Shown here: piece after piece, positions 35,014-45,854 of the stretch | Layout: each line of letters begins with the position of its first letter | How positions within the stretch are numbered: position 1 is the stretch's first letter | Assembly (NCBI GenBank): GCA_947652115.1 | Contig: OX393572.1 | Coordinates: 6,508,241-6,572,240, forward strand | Reading direction: 5' to 3' | Length of the DNA stretch: 64,000 nt | Origin: Blastomussa wellsi | Lineage: Eukaryota; Cnidaria; Anthozoa; Scleractinia; Plerogyridae | Notes under the pieces: model-generated | What the model was told of the DNA's origin: nothing | Seen by the model: the letters and a program-made list of their open reading frames with translations, nothing else | Databases searched by the model: none | Translations under genes and position numbers: made by a program

Positions 35014-35265
35014 ATGGATTGTCGATTCGCTTCATCGACCCAGCAAGAAATTGAGAAATTACTTGAAGATAAATATTCGGAAAATACTAAAAGATCGACA
35101 AAAGTGGTGAAGGAACTGTTCTACGAATACCTTAAAGAGAAAAACATTCACGAGCCACACGACAAAAAAATAATTTTTAATAGCGCAAGTGTTGAATCTT
35201 TATGTGGAAGCCCGAAAAAGGATGGATCGTTTTACTCCATGGGAAGCCTTAAAACAATGTATAAT
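35014..35265 (+). pseudogene. N-terminal fragment of a tyrosine-recombinase-like (Crypton/DUF3504-type) protein
   Basis: Reads RFASSTQQEIEKLLEDKYS, ENTKRSTKVVKELFYEYLKE and, after a one-base frame change near 35,200, an LYVEARK-like block ending KKDGSFYSMGSLKTM. This pattern is the N-terminal helical domain of cnidarian Crypton-like recombinases and their domesticated relatives (KIAA1958/QRICH1/ZMYM type). The catalytic domain is absent: the sequence runs straight into a hairpin at 35,270. Family call is from motif memory and is moderate. Confidence 0.5.
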
Positions 35266-35269
35266 AAAA

Positions 35270-35370
35270 CAATTATTAGATACGGTTTTTGTGATATCCG
35301 GAATAATCATGGTCTCGGTTACCTTGGCCTTGATTATTCCGGATATCACAAAAACCTCATCCAATAATTG
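35270..35370. repeat. 40-bp-arm hairpin
   Basis: Left arm 35,270-35,309, 21-base loop, right arm 35,331-35,370, with 37 of 40 positions pairing (core ttttgtgatatccggaataa). A copy with only the loop and right arm remains at 46,660-46,730. Confidence 0.9.
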
Positions 35371-36088
35371 TTTATTAATCCCTGAAACGAAGCAATTATG
35401 CAGCACCGGCAGGTACAAAAGGCAGGTCAGGTCACAGGTCAGAAAAAAGAAAACTCAACAATTCAGAAGTACAAACTTCTTTACAGAGCAACAGCTGGAC
35501 TCGTAAACGGAAAACGCAAAACGTGCTGCATGCACTTTGAGATCTGTAACCACCACTGAGATGCGTGTCTGCCATTAAACGCCTCGTTTTAAACAAATTC
35601 GCCTCAAGCTCGCCTGAAACTCACCACTGACGTAAAACAAAGGACGAACAAACCTTGTGCGAGAGCCTTGAAATCTTCGGTCTTGTCATGTAATCGTCGT
35701 TTCATCTGTCGAAGTTTTAAGTTTAGGTTGAAAAGAGACAAAGTTATGGATTGTGAATCATGGCTCAAAATCCATACAAGCGTTTAGAATTTTGACACAG
35801 CGTCCCCCAAAACCATACAAACCCTCTCCGTGATCCTCCTAAACATGGGCTATCTTAGTGCTTTTCTTCTCAGCTTCTTTCAAATGGTAGTTCCATGACG
35901 GCATTTTACAGTTGTCACAAATCTGGTAAAAAATTTGAGGGTTTGTATAGTTTTGGGAGACGCTGTGTCAAAATTACAGACGTTTGCATGTATTTTAAGC
36001 CATGTTTCAAAGTCCGAAACTTGTTCTCTTGAACCTAAAAAGTTCAAACTTGGTCAGATGCCAATTTTACAACGTGATATTTGTGTGG
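35371..36088 (+). repeat. Dispersed repeat with internal foldback, copy 1
   Basis: Matches 46,730-47,131 plus 48,240-48,574 in direct orientation. Inside, 35,705-35,835 and 35,930-36,066 are reverse complements of each other (anchor tttgacacagcgtccc against gacgctgtgtcaaaat). No coding capacity is recognised. Confidence 0.8.
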
Positions 36089-36089
36089 T

Positions 36090-36705
36090 GGTGTCAATTC
36101 ATCGATTGCTTGAAAGTTCAATCTCGCCCCAGTTCCCTGTGCAATTTCGGTATGGCCTATGGTTATGGATATCCAGATGAAACACTGTCCCTCGTGTTTC
36201 ATATATTTCATAATGAGCAATCGTACGATGTGAATTAAACTCGTGGACTGGAGCATCGGTTTGTCATAGTGTCAGGCTCTTAAAGAGTTTAAATACTGTA
36301 CGATGACTGAAAAAAGCGTACAGGAATCAGCACCAGTTTTCCTCCTTATAGAGGCATTCGCGAGTGTACTCGAGTCTAGCGAGAGTATTTAATTAATCAA
36401 GGGAATACTGCAGGGTTAAATTTCATAAGTTTTATCGTTGATTGGCCAAGTGATACAAATAGAACAAAAGAGAAAAAGTACAATCAAGAGAAATTGTTGA
36501 CACGTCTCATTATCTACTGCAAACTGCAGGTTTACTCTTAACATTTACAGATTACAAAACATTTTTTTGCAGAAAACTTAATACACTTATAGTTGTTCTG
36601 ATCTACTACAAGCAATCGCTAATCAACAATGAATTAAACACGTCACTTGGGTTTTGGTTTTGGCTCGTTTTGTCATTTCCATGTTCATAATTAAACTGTT
36701 GCGAG
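36090..36705. other. Gene-free stretch, 3' flank of the Cys-Pro-rich gene
   Basis: No gene is seen. It should contain the 3' untranslated region of the minus-strand gene ending at 36,709, but I find no convincing polyadenylation signal close to the stop. Confidence 0.4.
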
Positions 36706-36708
36706 AGC

Positions 36709-39700
36709 TTACTTGAGGACAATTGGCTTCCCTTGTGCATCACGGCTAAATGGGCAGATATGTGCGTTAAAAGGGCATGCACCCAGCTTCTCCTGTTCGC
36801 TGCCGGTGACAGCGAGAAGCTCCTTGAAAAATTTTTCATAAGCAGCTTTCCCCTTAGAATGGTCTCGCATTTGAGTCATCTTTTCCACGAACTGGCCAAC
36901 GGACTCACACTTTTTAAATGGGCAGCCTTTGTTGAAAGCAGGGCAGTTGGCAGCCAGACCTTTGCACTTGGTAACAAGCACAGTGTATGGGCACACACCT
37001 ACACCAAAAGCTGGACACTTGAACATCACGTCTTTTAAAGTAACTTCCATCGGGGTCTGAAGAAAAACAAATAAATTGTTCGGTTCAGAACTGGAATGGG
37101 AAAAGATTTGAAAAAGAGGTGGAATCAAAGCCGTAATAACGTGACAAACCAACTAAAATTAAGTTTGATCTTCCCAGATCTGTAATCTTATTCATTACAT
37201 AATTGTTTTTCCAATGGGTTGTCCTATTCAATAGAGCTTTTCCATGTTACGTCTCAAATTATAAAAGCCAAAACGTGAGAGGCACCAAAATTTTTTATAT
37301 TAATCAGGCATAAGGTGCTAATTTTGTATCTGTGTCACAACTTTCAGCTCAACAGCATCCCTCGTTTGGAAATCAGCGCATTTTGAATTTTAGAGTTATG
37401 GCGATGTGTGAAAAAATTACGATAATTTTGTCGAAAAAGAATACTTATCTCGAAAGTTTTTGCCATGTTTGTATTTTCAGTACAGGTAATCAGTCGCCTA
37501 GATAACCAAAGTAAATTCCAGATGTTTACACTATTTCTGGCCGCCATATTGGTTTTCCACTGAGGTGAACCGATATGTAGAAATATCTGACGTTTGGCAA
37601 AACGCAGGCATCTGAAATTTGGAGAATTGTACGTATTTTTATCTTCTTTTATACCTAAGTTTCTTGGCTCGGTCCACTGAATTGTATTAGATTTTTTTTC
37701 TCGCCGAGTGAAATAAGTTGATATAAGTTGATGCGCGTATAAAGGTGGATCGGAGCTTACAACCCAAAGATTTCTGCTTTCGCTAAACGTCAAACGACCA
37801 ACAACGTCGGAGACTAATTTAAGTCATTGTTCAGTATTTAATTCAGTCCCCTATTTCAAACATACCACGACATAGTCCGGAGAAAGAACAGGTTTTCCAC
37901 TGGTGTCCTTGGCAAAGGGGCATTTACCCTTAGTTTGGAAAAACGGGCAAACAGATCCAACGTCAACCTCTTTGTCTTTGGCCGTGTGGAGGATGTCTCT
38001 GAGGAACTGGACGTAAGCAGCGTCGCCCTTACACTTTTCACGCATCTGACCTAGCTCGTTCTGAAATTCTCCAATGTTTTGGCACCCTTTAAACGGACAG
38101 CCATCCTTAAATGCAGGACACTTCGCAGCAACGCCTTTCTTTTCCTCTTTGAGCTTGGAGAATGGGCAAACCTTGTTACCAAAGACAGGACAGAGGCCCT
38201 TGACATCATCAATGGAAACCGAGGCTGGATACTAAGGAGAACAATGACAGCAACGATATAAACAAGCACTAACGAGTGACCGTTTAGCTCAATTGGTCGG
38301 TGTAGCAGCTGTCGTAAGCTTGTAATTCTACTGGTATTGTTTTCACGCAGGGTGCCGAGTCATTCATGAGACCTTACGAAAGTTGTTACATCGCCCCAAT
38401 TGGGCTGGTAGAGCGCCGGACTACAGTGTGGAAGGTCTCAGGTTCGAGTCCCAGACCAGAAGAATTCTCGGGTGTTAAACTGAGTAGAATATGCTGCCAT
38501 TTACAATGGCATCTGCAAACGGTTAGTTGCAGTGCTCTTGTCGGATTAAGACGATAAACCGTTTGTCCCCGTCTCCAGTATATTCAATGTTTACCTGGGG
38601 GCGTTAAAGAAACGACACGCTTATCGCAAACTGTAGGGAATGGAGTTTGTGTTGTGGTATGGTTTATGTCTGATGTAATAAAATGCGAGTATTGTCTGCA
38701 GGTCCAATCAGCAAGATTTGACTGTACAAAGCTGCTAAAACAAATAAATACAGATAATCTAGATACAGAAACAGGGCCGCAAGTAGATTTTTTGCGGGAG
38801 GGTGTGATCCAGCGAGGAGACGCATGAAACAGGCACTGACCGGGAGGCGCGAGTCCCGGGAGATTTTTGAAATGAGATGCCCGAGACTTCCATTTTGCGA
38901 GTTTTGAAAGCAGTGAGCCATAAAAACAAGCAGCCAAAAGCGAAGTTAATACCGTGGATATTACTTAACTTTTGAACTTCAAATGAATTTGTTTGGCGCT
39001 TAGACTACGCATGGATTTTACAGTTTTAGAGAAATCACGTCACTATAAACAAAAATAGAAGTTGAAAATTCGAGGAGAACTATACTATGCTATATTTTAG
39101 TAATTCACTCTTTTAGAATCATTCGTCCACAAAAAAAGTTGTCCTCCGCAGCTTGTGATGCGAGGGTTGTGGGGATAGGAGCGCACCTGTCGAACCCGCC
39201 TTCTCTACAGAAAGGGTCTACGAAGAGATCGATTTTCTGCAGAAATCTACCAATGCCACCAAGTTTGTCCCGGCCAATGCGAATGGGCCTTAGTTAATTA
39301 TGTATATTAACCGTTTTTCATTCTTTTAATAACTCTTTAAAACAACTTTACTACAACTTTAAACGCACTATACAACAGTTCTACTAATGTAGAATTAAGC
39401 GGAAGTTTCAACTATTTTTAAATATGAGTAGGGTCTAATGAATATTAAATTACAACAATAAAATTTTTCGCCATTTTTTCTAATGTAATTCTTATGGCTC
39501 TTAGCCATGTACGGTTCCGTTTGTCGAGTCTCATAGTTTTGCTTTCTGTTATTCGAGGCATGGTTTTATATGTTTAAGCGACAATAGTAAATGATTTATT
39601 TCCACTGGAATGAATAGAATATGGTTTAATAGTCTGTTGTTTTGAGTATTTCTGAATGAACATTACCTTCGAGATGCCAGACTTCTATATTGTTTTCGTT

Positions 39701-40218
39701 CAGGTAAGTTAACTGCTACTGATAGTCAAACATTTTTGTGCATTGCTACAGGAAAGAGTATTTATGCTCGAGAGATTCTTGGTAGTCGAGAAACAAGGTC
39801 TGCAAGGTGCACGTAGGAGAATACCTTTTCTCGCGCTTATTTTTGTATTAGAGGTACAATAAAAACATATGACGCATTTTTGTTGATAAATCGACAGCTC
39901 TGTTCATTGGCTCATCCTCTTTGTAAGAACCAGTGAAACTCACTAGCGACGTAAAACGAATAACCAACAAGACAACAAAGAACCAGCTCCAAACAATATA
40001 GAACTGAAAAACGATTGCTCCAAAACGAAGATAGTCATTGGTTAAAAAAACGAGGTGAACCCTATTTATTACTCCGTTGTCGGCTTTTAAAGTACATAAA
40101 TATTCACTCAAAAGTGGCGGTTCACAGAGCAAGGATATTTTCGATATTAAGAATGGTATCTCTGCCGAGACCTGTACTCTCTAAAAGGATAGTAAAAATG
40201 ACTTACTTGCTTTGCCAT
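36709..40218 (-). CDS. Two-repeat Cys-Pro-rich protein, 241 residues, family not recognised
   Basis: Three exons on minus: 40,207-40,218 (ATG plus three codons), 37,866-38,231 and 36,709-37,056. All introns are GT/AG and phase 0, and the 726-nt frame is open. Exons 2 and 3 each encode one copy of a repeat of about 115 residues. Each copy has six Cys-Pro motifs in the same order: CP(V/A)F, CP(F/Y), KCPAF or NCPAF, GCPFK, then near the end CPF twice, the last as CPF(A/S). Between the fourth and fifth lies a helical stretch (GQMREKCKGDAAYVQFLRD in repeat 1, TQMRDHSKGKAAYEKFFKE in repeat 2). There is no signal peptide or membrane segment, so it is probably intracellular. Cys-Pro motifs followed by a hydrophobic residue resemble heme-regulatory motifs, but metal or redox binding is equally possible. 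One exon per repeat suggests exon duplication. Intron 1 contains a tRNA-derived SINE. Confidence 0.85.
38270..38350 (+). mobile_element. tRNA-like SINE remnant in intron 1
   Basis: A box A-like gtttagctcaattggtc at 38,283-38,299 is followed by sequence that does not fold as a tRNA and lacks a good box B. It probably belongs with the SINE that follows directly. Confidence 0.4.
38375..38690 (+). mobile_element. tRNA-derived SINE, copy 1 (in intron 1 of the Cys-Pro-rich gene)
   Basis: The tRNA-like head has ctggtagagcgccggacta and box B ggttcgagtcc. The body shares with 63,200-63,500 the blocks gacgataaaccgt, acttatcgcaaa-like and gtgttgtggt. It sits antisense to the host gene. Confidence 0.7.
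38690..39900. other. Intron 1 remainder
   Basis: Inside the 1,975-bp first intron of the Cys-Pro-rich gene. No exon or RNA gene is recognised. A minus-strand frame at 38,584-38,937 is mostly SINE and flank. Confidence 0.5.
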
Positions 40219-40607
40219 GGTGAGTACAGAAACGCGTGAAAAACACTCTTCAAATGGCAATTTTACAAAGCGAAGTCGAGCAGTTCTAGTTCACTCTGTC
40301 ACTGATAAAGTGGCTGATCTTTGTCTGGGCCATGACCACTTATAAACCGGTCAGATTTCTGTTGACTGACGTGTATTGTACATTTAGTTCCGCCTTTTTC
40401 ACCGCCTCGCACTTTATGTCACTTTTCACACCTTTAGAGTCATTTCTCGGGTTTACCTCGGTGTAAAAACCTGTGACATTTTTCTCTGTTTTTGAACTAT
40501 TGTGTCTGTGTTCTGTATTGTTTCGAGGCACTTTGTTGTCTTGTTCGTTCTTTGTTTTACGTCACTAGTGAGTTTCACAAGTTTTTACACCAAGGATGAG
40601 CCCATTT
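39905..40607. repeat. Inverted repeat pair enclosing exon 1 and promoter of the Cys-Pro-rich gene
   Basis: 39,905-39,966 (ggctcatcctc ... gtgaaactcactagcgacgt) and 40,548-40,607 are imperfect reverse complements. A related acgtaaaacaaaggacgaac phrase recurs at 35,633 and 46,985, so the arms may be ends of a dispersed element that inserted around, or brought in, the first exon. Confidence 0.6.
40339..40347 (-). promoter_or_regulatory. Candidate TATA box of the Cys-Pro-rich gene
   Basis: The minus strand reads ggtttataagtgg about 120 bases upstream of the ATG, which leaves room for a 5' untranslated region of about 90 bases. It rests on position and sequence only. Confidence 0.35.
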
Positions 40608-40769
40608 CTCTCTGCAAAAGACAACTAATTGTGCCGTTGTGCAGTTCCTCCAGGTTTGAGGTATTTATCTGACTTATTTCATGTTATCATTAACGAGGTC
40701 ACTGTAAAAAACCGCTTCCAAAAGAAAAAGCTGACTCATTACTATTGGATCGGGCGAACGTATAAATAA

Positions 40770-40998
40770 TGCAGTTTTTGTTTTGTCTTATTGTTGCCAT
40801 TGTGCGGTTTTATGAGAATGGCCAGATCGTGAAATTTTCACGGATTCGCGATTTCTTGTGACTTGAAAAGCTTATCTGATCATTGTTGCCATTCGGCGGT
40901 TTATGATAATGCAAGATAAACAATGCAGTTTTGTTTTGTCTAATTGTCGCATTATGCGGTTTTATGACAACGGACAGATCGTGCCATTTTTCGGGTTT
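40770..40998. repeat. Degenerate direct repeat, about 150-bp period
   Basis: aatgcag-ttttgttttgtct, attgttgccattgtgcggtt and cagatcgtg blocks at 40,770-40,845 recur at 40,921-40,998, with a partial unit between them. Confidence 0.7.
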
Positions 40999-40999
40999 T

Positions 41000-42540
41000 T
41001 GGTAAATGGTAAACAACCATTGTTTTACCCTTTGTTCGTCGTTCTTTGTTGTTTGGAGCAGCAGTGTTTCTTTTGTTTTACGTCATCTGTGACTGGCCCC
41101 CACAGAAGGAACATCAAGTCGCAGTTTAGTATGTTTCGTACAGCGTCTTTATGCAGCAGGCCAAAACGGTACAAAGAAAAATGTCGGGAGAAATGGCAAG
41201 AACATTTCATGGGGAGGCGAACACACGACAACAAGATCACTACTGAAAACACTACTCAGAGGAACCGAAAGTTGTTAGGAAGCAAATCTGCGTTTAGTCA
41301 TATTTTCAAAGAAAGGATAGTTTTATAAGCGAAGTTCGTTTCTAACATGGTAATGAATTCAAGCAGAAAGCACATTTTTGAAAAGATTAGGCAGCGAAAA
41401 ATATCAGAACTGCATAGCCTTAATTCAACGAAGGAAATCTCCTATGCTGATTCTTTTTTATCGTGAATCTGAACATTTCCGAAATAAACTTAAAAACAAA
41501 AGACGGCTTGAACAAGAAGATTCAAAATTTGCGGAAATGTTAACTAAATAAGTTTTGGGTTGCTGCACAATTCAAAATGTTTTATATCAGGCTATGGCAA
41601 ATAACTTCATTGCTGGAAATGTAGAGTATTATTTGTGCAGGGGAAACTGGTGTGATATCGCTTGGGCTGTTTGTTGCTCCATTACAGATCACGTGATGAT
41701 ACTCTTGAGAATTCTTTCTCTCGATTTTTCGAATGGTCGCGTGTATATGAATAAGTAATGTTTGGATGGATAAAAGAACAATTCTCCAGAAAATGTCACA
41801 TGGTCTGTACTGGGCAACAAACACTCTCAAGCGAAAACGGTCTATAGGTCAAAGAGTACAATCCCTAGCTTGTTTCTGGGATTTATTTGTATTATACATT
41901 GTAGTCACCATTTGTCTTCTCATTAACTAAGAGCCTACAGCTAATTCTGGAAAACAGCGCAACCTACAGATTGTTCACTAATCTGCTAGCTGAGGCGGCA
42001 GAACTGCCTCAGGACCTTGCAAATCGATGAGCCGTACAATGTAAACACAATTTTAGTTTAATTTACAGAAATTCTTGTACACGCTACCATTGATTCCTAG
42101 ATTCCTTACAAACGATTCCTTGTGAACAATGCCTTGATAATGCAATCGGAACTTAATAGCGATGTAACTGATGCGACTGACAACAATGTGATATAACTGA
42201 TGTGATGCGATACGATGCGATGCGGTAAAGAAAACTAAAGGAAAAACAGAAAACCTAATATTACAAAGGCGAGCTCGATGCGATACGAAATTACAATACA
42301 ATAAAGCGAAACAGTAACTCTGAAAACTTACATCTGTGTCCTTGTTCCGTTAATGACATAAACCTTATCCCTTAATCCGTTCCTTGATACCTTTTAGCCG
42401 TAGAAATGTTCAACTCAAAGGACTAACTCAGCGAAAACGTTCTGAAACGTTCAACCAGCGTGGTAATCCGGGACCGCTCGGTCCCAAGCCACCGCAACGT
42501 AAGTTTCTGTCATGTCACGCAGTGTCACGCGCAATGCGGC
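41000..42540. other. Gene-free stretch containing a MITE
   Basis: Apart from the MITE at 41,650-41,844 I recognise nothing. The plus frame at 40,903-41,328 overlaps the tandem repeat and has no domain. 42,440-42,547 may be LTR of the BEL element that follows on minus, since tgtcacggccgcattgcg directly follows a purine-rich tract on that strand. Confidence 0.4.
41650..41844. mobile_element. MITE, copy 2
   Basis: Same inverted ends and interior order as 16,211-16,407 (cgcttgggctgtttgttg at one end, caagcgaaaacggtcta at the other). Confidence 0.7.
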
Positions 42541-42576
42541 CGTGACATTCCCGGCCCCTAAACGTCCGGGGGGCGT

Positions 42577-43367
42577 TTACTTCTCCTGATCTCCTTCCTG
42601 TTCCTCCTTGGGCAGGATCAGGACAAGCTTGTTGATTGGTCTTCTAAGCGTAGATTCTCGCGTTTTGACGACAACAGATCTGACAAGGCCTTGGGCATCC
42701 GGCTCTACTCGCACAACGAGGGCCAACGACCAGGCATTACGTGGGACATTCTCTTCTCGGATTATCACGACATCCCCTTCTACCAGGCTACACTGGGGAT
42801 GTTGCCATTTGCGCCTTTCCTGCATCACGACGAGGTACTCCTTCTTCCACCGAGTCCAAAATTTGAGCCGTTGTCCCTTCTCATTTCCCTCACTGGGCCA
42901 CGTCGTGCAATGAAGCGCCGGAGTGCTTGAATAAATGAACTTGACTCGAGGGTACTTGCGACTTCAATATGGACTGCTCGGCTGACCAAACATGTAAAGA
43001 TGGCACCGTACCTCTTCACTTCTTTGCGTCCTTCTTTAATTAAGAAGGGGCCAAAGTAGTCGACACCCGTGTATGTAAATGGCGGTGCTGGAGAGATGCG
43101 ATCCTTGGGTAGATCAGCCATCTTTTGCTCACCTGGCTTGCCGTGGTTGCGGCGGCAGAAGACACACTTTGAGAGTACATGGCGCACTGCTGCATTAACT
43201 TTGATGATCCAATACCTCTCTCGAAGGTTTGCAATGACGTGGCTACGTCCAGCATGGCCCAACCGTTTATTAGCGTGACGGATGAGTAGAGTGGTAACAT
43301 GACTCTTTCGCGGTAAAATTGCTGGGTGCTTCGTCTCGAGTGGCAAATCTGCACGTCTGACCTCCAA
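42577..43367 (-). pseudogene. BEL/Pao integrase and C-terminal domain, core deleted
   Basis: The HHCC zinc domain (LIRHANKRLGHAGRSHV ... CVFCRRNHG), GVDYFGPF with the first catalytic Asp and RRDNGSNF with the second are present up to 42,885. The frame then jumps to RRKWQHPQCSLVEGDVVII, the C-terminal domain (42,577-42,828). The segment with the catalytic Glu is missing. Confidence 0.82.
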
Positions 43368-43851
43368 CTCTGAGGATGCCCTTGTCTAGGAAAGGGTTGA
43401 GGCGACGAATGGGATTGTCATTCTTTATACCTCCTTTCTTTTGCCCTCGCAGCTTATTCTTCTCGCCTTCCTTGAGAGCGTGGATTTCCTTGCCAAAGGC
43501 TGAAGCCTGAACAAACTTCAGAATAGCTAATTCAGCTGTCGTTAGATCTTGTACAGTAAGAGGTGAGTATGGCACTAAGTCTTCGGCACTCTTAAACTTG
43601 ACTTCCTCGTTTGGCTTGACACATCTGTTTACCTTGAATCTCTCTAGCAGAGGAAGCTCACTTAGCCACTTGGCCCATCTAGTTTGGTACTGATCAGGAA
43701 TGGTGTCATCCCATCCGATATCTTCACGACAAAGGTCCTGAAGTATCTTCTTGGCTGGAAGCGTGAATGGCGAGACAAAGCCCAATGGGTCATAAATTGA
43801 CGAGATAACTATACGAAACTCGAAGACGTCAGATTCCACGCACCACTGCAC
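43270..43851 (-). pseudogene. BEL/Pao A17-type region, RNase H deleted
   Basis: Starts VFEFRIVISSIYDPLGFVSP, the conserved segment after RT. After FKVNRCVKPN it passes directly to a region normally found beyond RNase H (TTAELAILKFVQASAFGKEI), so most of RNase H is gone. Confidence 0.75.
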
Positions 43852-43863
43852 ACCAAGGGCGCG

Positions 43864-44322
43864 TTACACAGGCAGGCGGTCGTAACCCAGATCAAGGTCT
43901 TTAGCTTCCTTAGAACGCTTCTCCGTTGGGACAGATTCCAGAACAGCACGACTATTGCTTATAAACTTTGTCAAATTGAAACCTCCGTGCTCGCATGTTT
44001 GGTGTAGACCTTGGATAAGCTCAATGGCCGTCTGTTCATCTTCAACTGAACGAAGACAATCATCTACATAGAAATTTCGGCGGATAGTATCCGCGGGGAG
44101 TGGACCACTTTCATGTTCCATGTCCTTAGCAGTCTCCTTCAATGCAAAGTTGCAACAGCTTGGGGAGGAAGCTGCTCCAAAGAGGTGCACTGTCATCTGA
44201 TATTCTTGGATGGGCAACTCCAAATTGCCATCGGGCCACCATAGGAACCTGATAAAGTCATGCTGGTCATCGGGCACCTGAACCTGGTGAAACATCGCCT
44301 CTATATCCGCCATGAATTCCAC
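43864..44322 (-). pseudogene. BEL/Pao reverse transcriptase core
   Basis: DIEAMFHQV holds the first catalytic Asp, FLWWPDGNL and FGAASSPSCCNF follow, and NFYVDDCL is the catalytic YVDD box. The frame ends at a stop after DLGYDRLPV. Confidence 0.85.
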
Positions 44323-44396
44323 GGGCTCTTGGCAGAAGCGTGTAAGAACTCCAACCAGAGAATTGGTAAGATCAGGCCTGACATTAGTTGGTCGTT

Positions 44397-45089
44397 TTAG
44401 GAAGCGTCTTCGTGTCTAGCGCTACAGTCGAAGACCACACGTATCTTCTGAGGCTTCCTAGGGTGGTAGATACCGTGGTGCGGTAGGTACCATACTTTGC
44501 CAGGGCTAGCTTCCAGACGGTCATCTGGCACTCGTTGTGCATAACCCTTTGCAATCATTTCATTCACAAAGTTGACATAGTCATTTCGGTAGCTCTCATC
44601 ACGTAACATCTTCTTTCTCTGCCACGTTGCTCGTTTCAGCGCTTGTACCCGGTTGTTTGGCATTCTCACCTGAGAACCTCTGAATGGAAGTGGTATTACA
44701 TAATGGCCGTCGCGATGGTGGACATTTTCCTTTATCCTGCTGATGAACTTCTTGTCCTCTTGGGAGTAGCCGTATTTATCAGGGCTAGACTTGTGATCAT
44801 TGAAATCTAGTTCAAACATTTGCTCTATGGTTTGGGGTGATATCACCTCTTTGACTGTCTCCACTTCCCGTACCGTGATTCTGTGGCAAGTAACATTGCC
44901 AGGACTTGAAATGTTCTCTACATACAAAGGCCCAGACAGAGTCCAGCCATGGCGCAATCGCATTGCATATGGTCCCTTGTCACCACTTGGCACAACCTCC
45001 AGAGGTTCCATAGCTGCAGGACAATTACTGCCGATTAATAGGCCAATCTCCAAGTTTGGTATGAACTCGGGGCATCTTCTCGGCAACAC
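44397..45089 (-). pseudogene. BEL/Pao protease end and RT upstream domain
   Basis: Reads LEIGLLIGSNCPAAMEPLEV, RHGWTLSGPL, then the KRATWQRKKMLRDESYRNDY block and VWYLPHHGIYHPRKPQKIRV with VFDCSARHE, the first RT motif. It overlaps the preceding frame by about 65 bp, showing a frameshift. Confidence 0.8.
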
Positions 45090-45792
45090 TGCGAAGATGC
45101 TCCCACCGTTTGACTTCCTCAGGGGTAGGAATCTGCTGTTCGGTCACTGGTATCTCGAATGTCGTGTAAGACTGTGGTAGCTTAACTGGATTCTTGCCTT
45201 CCATGTCCGTCACCACGAAGTCGGAGACAACAGTGGTAGTAATCAAGCTTTGGCCATGCATGGTGCCCAGCTGTAACTGTGTCCTTTCGCCATCAACGCC
45301 CATCTTCTCTCTAAGACTCTCAGTTAGAAAGCAACTACTGCTGCCATTGTCATAGAAGGCATACGTGGTGATAGTCTCATTGCTGCCTTTCTTCTTTACA
45401 CATACTGGTAGAATGGCATGAAGCACAACTGATTCTGCAGGTCTAGCGGTATTACAGGAGGTTGATTGAAGGTTGGTGCAGGCATTGCCTACTGCCTTGT
45501 CATTCTCTCGTTTACTATTGTCCCTTGGTGGAATTTGGAACCCACTAATGTGAAGGGCTGAGGGATGCAGTCGTCCACAGTATTTACATTTCCGTCTGTT
45601 TGGGCAGTTCCTTGAGATGTGGTTCGTTCCGTAGCATCCAAAACACATGTTTCTTTCTCTCAAGAAGGCTCTCTTAAGTTCTGGTGTACGGGTCCCCGTA
45701 TTCTTTCTAAAGCAGTCGTCTGGTTTCCGTGTAACCTGCTTCTGGGGCCATGTGTAAACATCCTTGAATAAGGTCCGCCGGTTCACCTTCAA
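45025..45792 (-). pseudogene. BEL/Pao zinc knuckle and aspartic protease
   Basis: CYGTNHISRNCPNRRKCKYC forms the CCHC-type knuckles. TYAFYDNGSSSCFL holds the protease active-site Asp-Asn-Gly (BEL proteases usually have DSG or DNG). The frame continues to MPRVHTKLGDWPINRQ and is then shifted against the next block. Confidence 0.8.
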
Positions 45793-45854
45793 GATGCTGA
45801 TTCAGATAATACAAGAGATCAGAACTGGTGGTTGCCTTGGAGCGGATACGTGTA

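Noticed and set aside
36709..40218. Secreted cysteine-rich toxin
   Set aside because: No signal peptide, Cys-Pro spacing unlike known toxin frameworks, and intracellular-looking charged helices between the motifs.
42440..42547. Complete LTR of the minus-strand BEL element
   Set aside because: A plausible LTR start follows the purine tract, but I found no second copy beyond 46,640 to confirm it.
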